Assembly: GCA_030627025.1 (NCBI GenBank)
Contig: DAOUSX010000006.1
Span: 1-13,957 of the forward strand
Direction of reading: 5' to 3'
Length of the DNA stretch: 13,957 nt
DNA from: Dehalococcoidia bacterium
Lineage (GTDB): Bacteria; Chloroflexota; Dehalococcoidia; GIF9; AB-539-J10
Under the pieces are notes generated by a model. That model ran no database searches, was not told the DNA's origin, and saw nothing but the letters and a program-made list of their open reading frames with translations. Positions 7,270 to 13,029 of the stretch are shown one piece after another; position 1 is the first letter of the stretch; each line of letters starts with the position of its first letter. The translations under genes and the position numbers were made by a program.

Positions 7270-7560
7270 TCATCCTGAGACAGGTTTGAATACGTATACT
7301 ACCTGCTGTTTGCCAATATCCAGAAAATCCAGTTCGACATCCATGCCAACTTTCACCTCCTCTGGATTGCATCCGACTATGGCGCTATGAACGTATGCAC
7401 CCTCGGGTAACTCTATGAAAGCGGCAGCATAAGGCGGAGTCAATCCTACTAAATTGCGGTAGCCCTCATACACGACGGTATAGGACCAGACCTTACCCCT
7501 ATTGCTGAGAGTGACCTCTTCCACATTCTGGCTAGAACAATAGCGAAGCCGTAAAATCAT
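7270..7560 (-). CDS. DUF35 OB-fold protein lacking a full zinc ribbon
   Basis: A 96-aa protein whose body matches the DUF35 OB-fold: LSNRGKVWSYTVVYEGY (residues 18-34), PPYAAAFIELPEG, and GMDVELDFLD near the C-terminus. DUF35 proteins usually have about 130-150 residues and begin with a rubredoxin-like zinc ribbon with two CxxC knuckles. Here only C8 (YCSSQNVEEV) remains of that region, and the first knuckle is absent. DUF35 proteins act as partners of thiolases or HMG-CoA-synthase-like enzymes. ATG at 7560 has no clear ribosome binding site, unlike its neighbours. The frame is continuous upstream, without another start, to the TGA stop of the decarboxylase gene at 7600. The protein may still fold as an OB domain, or the gene may be decaying along with the lost thiolase. 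Confidence 0.8.
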   Translation of the reverse strand: MILRLRYCSSQNVEEVTLSNRGKVWSYTVVYEGYRNLVGLTPPYAAAFIELPEGAYVHSAIVGCNPEEVKVGMDVELDFLDIGKQQVVYVFKPVSG

Positions 7561-7599
7561 GACGCTACCAATAATTTTGCTAATGTACTTAGCTACAAA

Positions 7600-8400
7600 T
7601 CATCGTAACTTGTCTACCTTCATGAATGCATACGGTGCGAATTCATTCTGGTCGACTTCGGCTACAACACTGCCAGGCAGCATGGTGTTGTTACCTATGC
7701 TGTATGACGCGCCCAGCACTCGGACAACATCTACGTCACCCCATGGGTCATGATCTGAAGACTGGAGCACAAGTTCAGCTTCACCCATCTCCACATTGTT
7801 AGGGCGCAATTGTATCACTTCCCTGATGAGACGCGGATTGTAGTCGAAGCCAGCCCCACCAGCAATCCCGGTGGGTGCTGGAAAATATTTGAAATTATAG
7901 ACAACGAGATCAATTTTGTCCTTAAACCTCTCGGCAAACACTTTCTGAGCGCTCTCATCGTTCCATTTGCTGGTGAGCTTTGCATGGACGGTTAGGAAAC
8001 GCACCCCCCGGCGCTCCGTCCAACCTTCTACCTCAATTCCATTGCGCTTGAGATGGATTCCCCCGATTTTCTTGGGGTAGCCAAAGGTTTCGCGGCCGAG
8101 AATTAAGGCCATGTCGTCCGTAACTGGCATCGCAAGGCAATAGGATCCCTCTTCGCCATTATATCTGGCCTGTAAGAAGAGCGCGCTCTCCAGGTATGAC
8201 ACGCCAAAACTGGTTCTAGGATAATTGGCGACGAAAACAAAGCCGATAGGTATTTCAAACGGTTCAAGCGGCGGAGGAAGCAATCGCTCTACAACTTCAG
8301 GCTTGGTTTCAAAGTAAATTGTCAGCACTTCCGCATCATAGAACTCCGCGGCCTCCGGATAATTCTCAGTGATCCATTCCAATGATTTGACAAAACCCAT
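7600..8400 (-). CDS. acetoacetate decarboxylase family protein
   Basis: A 266-aa member of the acetoacetate decarboxylase fold family. The active-site segment LGRETFGYPKKIGG (residues 101-114) keeps the pair of lysines: K110 is the likely Schiff-base residue and K111 the neighbour that lowers its pKa in the clostridial enzyme. Family members decarboxylate beta-keto acids or do aldol-type Schiff-base chemistry, so the substrate may not be acetoacetate. ATG at 8400 has AGGAGGTG 5-6 nt upstream. Downstream are the DUF35 and epimerase genes (39 and 16 nt gaps); upstream are the gene-poor stretch and the dehydrogenase. The cluster suggests turnover of a keto acid or acyl-CoA intermediate. Confidence 0.9.
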   Translation of the reverse strand: MGFVKSLEWITENYPEAAEFYDAEVLTIYFETKPEVVERLLPPPLEPFEIPIGFVFVANYPRTSFGVSYLESALFLQARYNGEEGSYCLAMPVTDDMALILGRETFGYPKKIGGIHLKRNGIEVEGWTERRGVRFLTVHAKLTSKWNDESAQKVFAERFKDKIDLVVYNFKYFPAPTGIAGGAGFDYNPRLIREVIQLRPNNVEMGEAELVLQSSDHDPWGDVDVVRVLGASYSIGNNTMLPGSVVAEVDQNEFAPYAFMKVDKLR

Positions 8401-8591
8401 AGTACACCTCCTTTTCTTTGTTAACCTAAAGTGTCAGATTTCCGTTTGACCTTGTCCAAGGATACTTTCATGTTTCTCCTAATCCTGACCCATCCTTTCT
8501 AAATTTTGTTTAATACCGTAACTACACCTCCTCGACCTTCACCTCCTTTCCAGACAAAGCAGTGGACTATTTTGGTTGACTTCCCCTTTGC
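8401..8591 (-). other. gene-poor stretch with orphan ribosome binding sites
   Basis: No convincing gene is present in these 191 nt. On the minus strand there are two strong Shine-Dalgarno-like sites without a gene behind them: AGGAGGTG at about 8540-8547 and again at about 8524-8531. The second is followed 5 nt later by ACG where a start codon would be expected. A 16-codon frame from ATG at 8471 to TAA at 8421 has AGGAGA upstream but is too short to identify. An inverted repeat CCTTG-TC-CAAGG lies at 8450-8461. The region joins the frameshifted gene on its right, so about 510 nt between the dehydrogenase and decarboxylase hold no intact gene. Relics of one or more small genes are the likely explanation. 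Confidence 0.45.
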
Positions 8592-8845
8592 CTACACAAG
8601 CTCAATCTGGCTATACAGCTTTGTCAGCGCATTCATTGCAGCCATGTGCTTCATCATGCCTACCATGCTCAAAAATCCTTTTACGTTTTCTTCCTTAGCA
8701 TAGTCCTTCAAAATTTCCTCATCCATAGTAATCACGCAGCGAATAGCTCCTTCCCAATCTGCCGCTGCTTTTTTCAAATCCTCGCCTTCTCCGCTAACTC
8801 CTTTACCTGTTCATACCATTCCATTGAGCCAAACACTACTGCCAT
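8592..8845 (-). pseudogene. frameshifted small gene, SCP2/lipid-carrier-like
   Basis: ATG at 8845 follows an excellent GAAGGAGG ribosome binding site. Its frame reads MAVVFGSMEWYEQVKELAEK and stops at TGA (8776-8774) after 23 codons. A second frame overlaps and continues without interruption as DLKKAAADWEGAIRCVITMDEE to TAG at 8592. A single missing base around 8780-8785 would join both into about 84 aa. The N-terminal style (FGSxEW, then a D-W-E-G segment) recalls SCP2-type sterol-carrier domains found beside acyl-CoA dehydrogenases, but the protein is shorter than an SCP2 domain (about 100-130 aa), so an internal deletion is also possible. It lies 65 nt after the dehydrogenase stop codon. 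The frameshift is seen directly unless it is a sequencing error; the family is a weak guess. Confidence 0.6.
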
Positions 8846-8910
8846 ATTTACCTCCTTCAACAATATTTTTTATTCCCCTGTTTGGCGGTATTCTCACCAC
8901 TCCATCCCCC

Positions 8911-10182
8911 CTATTCCGTAGTATATCTTCCCTCTTCAAGAAGGGCATACGCAGCTTCGAGGGACAGCGCTTCGTTAGCTCCATCCTCCATCAATCCAGC
9001 CGTCGCATCTCTATAAAGCTTTTCAATGAGATAGTCTTTGGTAAGCCCATTTGCACCATGAAGTTGCCGGGATTCATGTGCTACCTGATACGCTACATTA
9101 GTAGCGTAAACCTGTGCTGTAAGAGCGTGCGCTGTTGATTGATCAAAAGTTAAAGCTCTACTGCGTTCCGAAACATGTCTCAACACCACCCTTGTGTAAT
9201 ACCTCGCAGTTTCAACTTTCAAAAACATGTCAGAAAGTCTTAGCTTCGTCACATCGTGCTCAATTAGAGGCTTCCCTCCCTGCACTCTATCCCTGGTATA
9301 CTTTAAAGCCTCCTCGAATGCAGCTCGCGCCAGTCCGGTGAACATGCAGGCCATGCCACAGCTCGTCGAGCTGATAATTACTTTAGTAGCGAAGCGCCCG
9401 AAAACAGGTTCAGCAAGGAGCATGTAATGCGCAGGAATTTTGACATTATCAAAGGCAAGCTCCCCTTGTGGGTCATCCCTCAAGCCATGTTTATCTATTG
9501 GCGCACCCTGAGTTACGCCCGGTAAGGTCAGTGGAACTATGCATCCGCCCACATCAGCAATACTTCTGTGAGGAGGGAGATTCACAATAAGGAAGGCATA
9601 GTTGGCACATGGGGCAGAAGATGTCCAGTAGGACTTTGCACCATTGATAACCCAGCCATCTCCATCCGGATCAGCAGTAACAAAGCCTTTGCTGCCAAAT
9701 TCCTCGGGATGAGGATAGCTCATCCCGATTACATAATCTGAGCCATGCGCTTCCTCCATCACAGGCCAACAGCCATGATATTTACCCTCTGTGTCCTCCA
9801 TCCAAGGACGCACCACCTCTTCTATCAACTGAGGCGAACCTGCTAGAGACGCCATTGCCGGTGGTAGAGAATCTACACCTATCGCCGTTGTTAACCCCAC
9901 ACTCCCCCAACCAAGCTCTTCGTTTACTATGTGTATTACATCCGGAGTCAATTCCAGGCCCCCGTATTCCTTAAGTATTTGCATCCTGTGATAGCCCATC
10001 TTTTTCATCTGCTTCATTACATCAAAATAGGGTGAATCTTTTTGCGCCACTTTCCTCGGCTCCATTTGATCAAGTTCCTTCGCAGCAGGTCTCATTACCT
10101 CCGCGGCAAATTTATGGGTCTGCTCTCTTAACATCGTCAACTCTTCGTTTTCTCTGATTCCTGAATCAATATCGAAATACAT
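8911..10182 (-). CDS. acyl-CoA dehydrogenase
   Basis: A 423-aa FAD-dependent acyl-CoA dehydrogenase, somewhat longer than the usual 380 or so. In order it shows the N-terminal helical domain, the middle beta domain (WPVMEEAHGSD at 139-149, GWVINGAKSYWTSS at 176-189), the loop HGLRDDPQGELAFDNVKIP (232-250), and the C-terminal helical bundle with YTRDRVQGGKPL (295-306) and LHGANGLTKDYLIEKLYRD. The catalytic base is probably E399 in LMEDGANEAL, at the place of the IYEGTNEI motif. The usual threonine of the TEPxAGSD motif is replaced by Met. Substrate specificity cannot be predicted. ATG at 10182 follows AAGGAGGTG. It is the first gene of the leftward cluster; no convincing promoter is seen in 10183-10341. 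Confidence 0.94.
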   Translation of the reverse strand: MYFDIDSGIRENEELTMLREQTHKFAAEVMRPAAKELDQMEPRKVAQKDSPYFDVMKQMKKMGYHRMQILKEYGGLELTPDVIHIVNEELGWGSVGLTTAIGVDSLPPAMASLAGSPQLIEEVVRPWMEDTEGKYHGCWPVMEEAHGSDYVIGMSYPHPEEFGSKGFVTADPDGDGWVINGAKSYWTSSAPCANYAFLIVNLPPHRSIADVGGCIVPLTLPGVTQGAPIDKHGLRDDPQGELAFDNVKIPAHYMLLAEPVFGRFATKVIISSTSCGMACMFTGLARAAFEEALKYTRDRVQGGKPLIEHDVTKLRLSDMFLKVETARYYTRVVLRHVSERSRALTFDQSTAHALTAQVYATNVAYQVAHESRQLHGANGLTKDYLIEKLYRDATAGLMEDGANEALSLEAAYALLEEGRYTTE

Positions 10183-10341
10183 AAAACACCTCCTTTTCGC
10201 TTTTGGACTAACCTTATATTTACATGTTAGCTCACACTACATTACTCCCGCGCCGCAAAAAACTTTACACTATTTTTCTCAAGAAAAAGCATAACAAAGG
10301 GTTTCTAAGATTTTTCTTATAAAAAGGATTTAACGCCAACC

Positions 10342-11301
10342 CTATTTTTTAAAGTAAACGATTGAATTACGCAGAATCTTTTGGAGCCCCCCCTCCTCTA
10401 CCAACAGCTCAAGATGTTGCACTGTTTCCGCAAGGGCGAGGGGCTTCTCGAATATGGGTAGTTCCTCTCCCCAAATCTTGAGCGATACCTCATAGGCAGT
10501 CTTTGGACTCCCAGCAACAGCTTCGCTCATTAGCCTCATTCGCTCGTCATGATGATGTAATATCTCATCTATCCGCCCTTGGGGGTCTTTAATTAGCGGA
10601 CCGTGACCGGGAAAAGCGACGGCAATATCATATTCCTTTATTCTCCGCAGAGATTTAAGGTAATCCTTCAGGGGATTTATTCCTTTCAAGGCATCAATGC
10701 CAATGTGAGGGGTGATCTCCTGCAATAAGTGGTCTCCTGAGAGCAGAACCTTCTTCTCTGGATTGTAAAGACAGACATGGTCGGGAGAGTGTCCAGGAGT
10801 CCAAATCACAAGATATCTTGAAGAGCCCATAGGGATCTCATCCTCGTCCTCTAAGTTCCTATCTATCCTTGCAGGGGAGACTATTTGCCGCAATATACCA
10901 AGAAGCGGTTTGATTATCTCAGTGTATTCCCCAGGCATGCCATATTGGGTAGCCAGTTGAACAGCCTCATCCATGTGCTCTTCAGAATTTGACCTATACC
11001 CCTCGGACAGACCAGCTCCTATCCTATGCATTGCTGTCTCGGCATTAGTCAGTTTCTTCAACTCGCCAATGTATCCGTAATGGTCTACGTGATAGTGGGT
11101 AACAACTATTAAATGTATGTCGCTAAATTTGCGATTTATACTAGCTAAATATCTACTTAAAGAATCATAAGTTACATCCAAATTTGGGCCACAATCTACT
11201 AAGGTTAAGCCCTCATCACCTTCCAGTAGATATAAGTATACAGACATCACCATAAATTGCAGGGGCACTTCAATTCGATGAACTCCTTCAATAATCTTCA
11301 G
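10342..11301 (-). CDS. metallo-beta-lactamase-fold hydrolase, CTG start
   Basis: A 319-aa cytoplasmic hydrolase of the glyoxalase II-like type. Counting from the GTG at 11268, the zinc ligands are THYHVDH (H58, H60, D62, H63), followed by TPGHSPDH, SGDHLL and FPGHG, a complete binuclear set. The start is unusual. Conventional starts at 11268 (GTG) or later cut into the first beta strand. The frame runs upstream to a TGA just before 11302 and gives LKIIEGVHRIEVPLQF, which is the normal N-terminus of the family with CTG (11301-11299) where ATG is expected. GAGGGTGA lies about 7 nt upstream of that CTG, which supports it. The C-terminal third (DEILHHHDERM and beyond) is the helical extension found in such proteins. 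Substrate unknown; a thioester from the acyl-CoA cluster is possible. Confidence 0.88.
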   Translation of the reverse strand: MKIIEGVHRIEVPLQFMVMSVYLYLLEGDEGLTLVDCGPNLDVTYDSLSRYLASINRKFSDIHLIVVTHYHVDHYGYIGELKKLTNAETAMHRIGAGLSEGYRSNSEEHMDEAVQLATQYGMPGEYTEIIKPLLGILRQIVSPARIDRNLEDEDEIPMGSSRYLVIWTPGHSPDHVCLYNPEKKVLLSGDHLLQEITPHIGIDALKGINPLKDYLKSLRRIKEYDIAVAFPGHGPLIKDPQGRIDEILHHHDERMRLMSEAVAGSPKTAYEVSLKIWGEELPIFEKPLALAETVQHLELLVEEGGLQKILRNSIVYFKK

Positions 11302-11379
11302 AAATCACCCTCAACAAAGACTTACAAATCTAGGACATCAAGTTCAAACACAAACCACTTCTGCTCAGGAACCATCGCT

Positions 11380-11408
11380 TTTACAACCACTCAAAAATGT
11401 ATTATACT
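11380..11408 (+). promoter_or_regulatory. promoter of the 5S rRNA gene
   Basis: A -35 box TTTACA (11380-11385, 5 of 6 consensus bases) and a -10 box TATACT (11403-11408, 5 of 6) are separated by exactly 17 nt. Transcription would begin around 11415, just before the 5S stem. This is one of the best promoters in the window and shows the 5S gene can be transcribed alone. Confidence 0.65.
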
Positions 11409-11419
11409 GAGTTCGGAGA

Positions 11420-11543
11420 GTTTCCTGGTGACTAGAGCGGGGTGGAACCACCCGTTCCCATCCCGAACACGGAAGTGAAACGCTCCAGCGCAGACGATAC
11501 TCAAGGGGGAACTCTTCGGGAAAATATGCCGTTGCCAGGAAGC
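11420..11543 (+). rRNA. rrf: 5S ribosomal RNA
   Basis: The conserved core CCCGTTCCCATCCCGAACAC (11450-11469) and GGAAGTGAAACGCTCCAGCG are diagnostic of bacterial 5S rRNA. The terminal helix I forms from TTCCTGG (11422-11428) and CCAGGAA (11535-11541), and pairing can extend outward through GAG/CTC. The length is about 120 nt, so the ends are accurate to a few bases. No 23S or 16S sequence lies on either side: metallo-hydrolase genes flank it, so the gene stands alone with its own promoter. The stop codon of the opposite-strand gene begins about 4 nt after the helix. No T-run terminator is visible downstream. Confidence 0.95.
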
Positions 11544-11546
11544 TCT

Positions 11547-12326
11547 TCACTTCTCCAATTTTACCAGGTCAAACTTCATACCATCACGCGCAGCTATCAC
11601 CGAAACCCCCGTTTCATCAGCCAACCTCTGGGCTAACTCCCAGGGCTTAGCTCTCCACATCGTCATGCCAAAATGAGTGAGTATCGCTACTTTAGGCCTT
11701 ATTTGCTCAATTATTTGCTTTGCTTCAGGAAGAGATAGGTGGTCAACAGGAGCCCCAGGATTCAACCTGACTACATTTATAATCAGCAAGTCGCCAGCAT
11801 AGTAATGGGCTAGGGCATCAAAATATTTGGTGTCGGTAATCCAGGAAAAGATGTGCCGTAGTGTTCGAAAGATAAAGCCGTATGTCTCCACAGGATGGTG
11901 ATGTCTGACCGGCGTCTCAAAGTAAATGTCATCGACTTTGTAGTGTCCCCCTTCCCTTAGAATTTCTACCTTTTCAGGCTCATTTCGTATGTAAGATAAG
12001 ATGACAGGGTCTTGATCCAGGGCATCAGCGGGGGCAAAAACGATGCCTCTCTTCTTCATCCCACCTTCGGTCATAGCCTCAATCATGATATTGATATCTC
12101 CACAGTGGTCTAAATGCCTGTGAGACAAAATAATCGCACTCAACTTGGAAGGGTCGAGCTTCCTTTTGGTAGCCTGAACCAGGCATCCTGGACCAGGGTC
12201 AAGTAGCAATTGAGTATCACCCAGGCTAAGCCATGCACCACCAGAAGCTAGAAACTGACGTGTAACCACAAATCTGGCTCCCGCGGTGCCCAGAAAAGTT
12301 ATCACATCAGATAATTCAGCCACCAA
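11547..12326 (-). CDS. metallo-beta-lactamase-fold hydrolase, RNase Z-like
   Basis: A 259-aa MBL-fold protein of the type related to RNase Z and other PF12706-like hydrolases. It begins ITFLGTAGARF (residues 9-19), keeps LLDPGPGC (41-48), and has the metal motif SHRHLDHCGD (H69, H71, D73, H74), HHHP, TDTKY and LTHFGM as further ligands. Substrate unknown. The first possible start is TTG at 12326, directly followed by GTG at 12323; neither has a ribosome binding site, but TATAAT (12340-12335 on the minus strand) lies 8 nt before the TTG, so a leaderless mRNA is likely. It is divergent from the CinA-like gene (66 nt) and runs tail-to-tail into the 5S rRNA gene. It is not closely similar to the other MBL protein at 10342. 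Confidence 0.9.
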   Translation of the reverse strand: MVAELSDVITFLGTAGARFVVTRQFLASGGAWLSLGDTQLLLDPGPGCLVQATKRKLDPSKLSAIILSHRHLDHCGDINIMIEAMTEGGMKKRGIVFAPADALDQDPVILSYIRNEPEKVEILREGGHYKVDDIYFETPVRHHHPVETYGFIFRTLRHIFSWITDTKYFDALAHYYAGDLLIINVVRLNPGAPVDHLSLPEAKQIIEQIRPKVAILTHFGMTMWRAKPWELAQRLADETGVSVIAARDGMKFDLVKLEK

Positions 12327-12334
12327 TCAAGCAA

Positions 12335-12340
12335 ATTATA
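12335..12340 (-). promoter_or_regulatory. -10 box of the second metallo-hydrolase gene
   Basis: Perfect TATAAT on the minus strand, 8 nt upstream of the TTG start at 12326. No good -35 box is seen at 16-18 nt spacing, so recognition would depend on the -10 region or an activator. Confidence 0.4.
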
Positions 12341-12372
12341 ACAGGAAGGCTCAATTTCTTCGCTGAATTTGC

Positions 12373-12378
12373 TACAAT
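12373..12378 (+). promoter_or_regulatory. possible -10 box of the CinA-like gene
   Basis: TACAAT, identical to the proposed uvrC -10 box, lies 14 nt before the ATG at 12393. That predicts a leader of about 7-8 nt. There is no Shine-Dalgarno sequence before the ATG and no clear -35 box. Confidence 0.35.
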
Positions 12379-12392
12379 AAGCTGCTTCGAAA

Positions 12393-12902
12393 ATGGCAAA
12401 TTTGGAAACAGAAATCGCCTCCTTAGTCAGGGAATACCAAGCAGGGACAGGAAAACCACTTACTATAAGCACAGCCGAATCAGCCACGGGGGGTAAGATA
12501 GCCGATAGGTTGACCAACGTTCCAGGCAGTTCCGACTACTTCAAAGGCTCTTTGATAGCCTACAGTAATGAGGCTAAGGCAAACGTTCTCCGGGTGAAAA
12601 AGGAAACCATAGAAAATCATGGAGCTGTTAGCCCACAAACAGCTATTGAGATGGCTGAGAGTGGCAGAAGACTCTTCGGCACAGACATATGTATCTCCAA
12701 CACAGGCATTGCCGGACCTTCAGGCGCCACTGCAGAGAAACCTGTGGGGCTTTTTTACGTCGCTTTAGCTGCTGAAGGCAAAAGCTTCAGCCAAAAGCAC
12801 ATCTTTGGCGGAAACAGGGAGGAAAATAAGAACAGCGCTGCTGAAGCAGCATTAGGCGTGTTGAAGCAATACTTGCGAGAGCAGATTAGCCTGGCAAAGT
12901 GA
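12393..12902 (+). CDS. pncC: CinA C-terminal domain / nicotinamide-nucleotide amidase
   Basis: A 169-aa stand-alone CinA C-terminal domain, the size of PncC, which deamidates nicotinamide mononucleotide to nicotinic acid mononucleotide in NAD recycling. Family motifs are TAESATGG (residues 27-34) with the catalytic serine S30, YFKGSLIAYSNEAK (49-62) with K62, NHGAVSPQTA, and NTGIAGPSGATAEKPVG. The residue after S30 is Ala where many homologues have Cys (AESCTGG). No N-terminal molybdopterin-binding-like domain is present, so this is not full-length CinA. ATG at 12393 is the first start and fits the family. Promoter signals overlap the divergent metallo-hydrolase control region. Confidence 0.92.
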   Translation: MANLETEIASLVREYQAGTGKPLTISTAESATGGKIADRLTNVPGSSDYFKGSLIAYSNEAKANVLRVKKETIENHGAVSPQTAIEMAESGRRLFGTDICISNTGIAGPSGATAEKPVGLFYVALAAEGKSFSQKHIFGGNREENKNSAAEAALGVLKQYLREQISLAK

Positions 12903-12946
12903 GCTAACAAAATGCTTGAATTAGGAATATATGAAATTATGCATGG

Positions 12947-12976
12947 TTGACAATTGGCCGTGTAATAGCGTAAAAT
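12947..12976 (+). promoter_or_regulatory. promoter of the HMG-CoA-synthase-like gene
   Basis: A perfect -35 box TTGACA (12947-12952) and -10 box TAAAAT (12971-12976) are 18 nt apart, between the CinA-like gene and the ATG at 13030. The predicted leader is about 45 nt and carries a strong ribosome binding site, in contrast to the leaderless-type promoters elsewhere in the window. Confidence 0.65.
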
Positions 12977-13014
12977 TCGGCGTTTGACGAAAATTATCAA
13001 AGGGCGAATCGAAG

Positions 13015-13021
13015 AAGGAGG
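13015..13021 (+). promoter_or_regulatory. ribosome binding site of the HMG-CoA-synthase-like gene
   Basis: AAGGAGG, 8 nt before the ATG at 13030. It fixes that start among several possible in-frame codons. Confidence 0.8.
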
Positions 13022-13029
13022 TTAATAGC

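Noticed and set aside
8450..8461. Inverted repeat CCTTG-TC-CAAGG as an operator
   Set aside because: Only 5-bp arms, a single copy, and no regulator gene nearby; chance is a sufficient explanation.
8506..8703. 65-aa frame on the plus strand in the gene-poor stretch
   Set aside because: It is antisense to the frameshifted gene, and its Pro/Thr-rich start is the complement of the purine-rich ribosome binding sites.
8824..9138. 104-aa frame on the plus strand
   Set aside because: It lies opposite the dehydrogenase 3' end and the frameshifted gene, has no ribosome binding site, and its composition is not protein-like.
10183..10341. Promoter or terminator between the metallo-hydrolase and the dehydrogenase
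   Set aside because: The stretch is AT-rich with several weak hexamers and short palindromes, but no pair with proper spacing and no stem followed by a T-run.
11442..11636. 64-aa frame overlapping the 5S rRNA
   Set aside because: It is a chance frame through the conserved 5S core and the antisense of the neighbouring gene.
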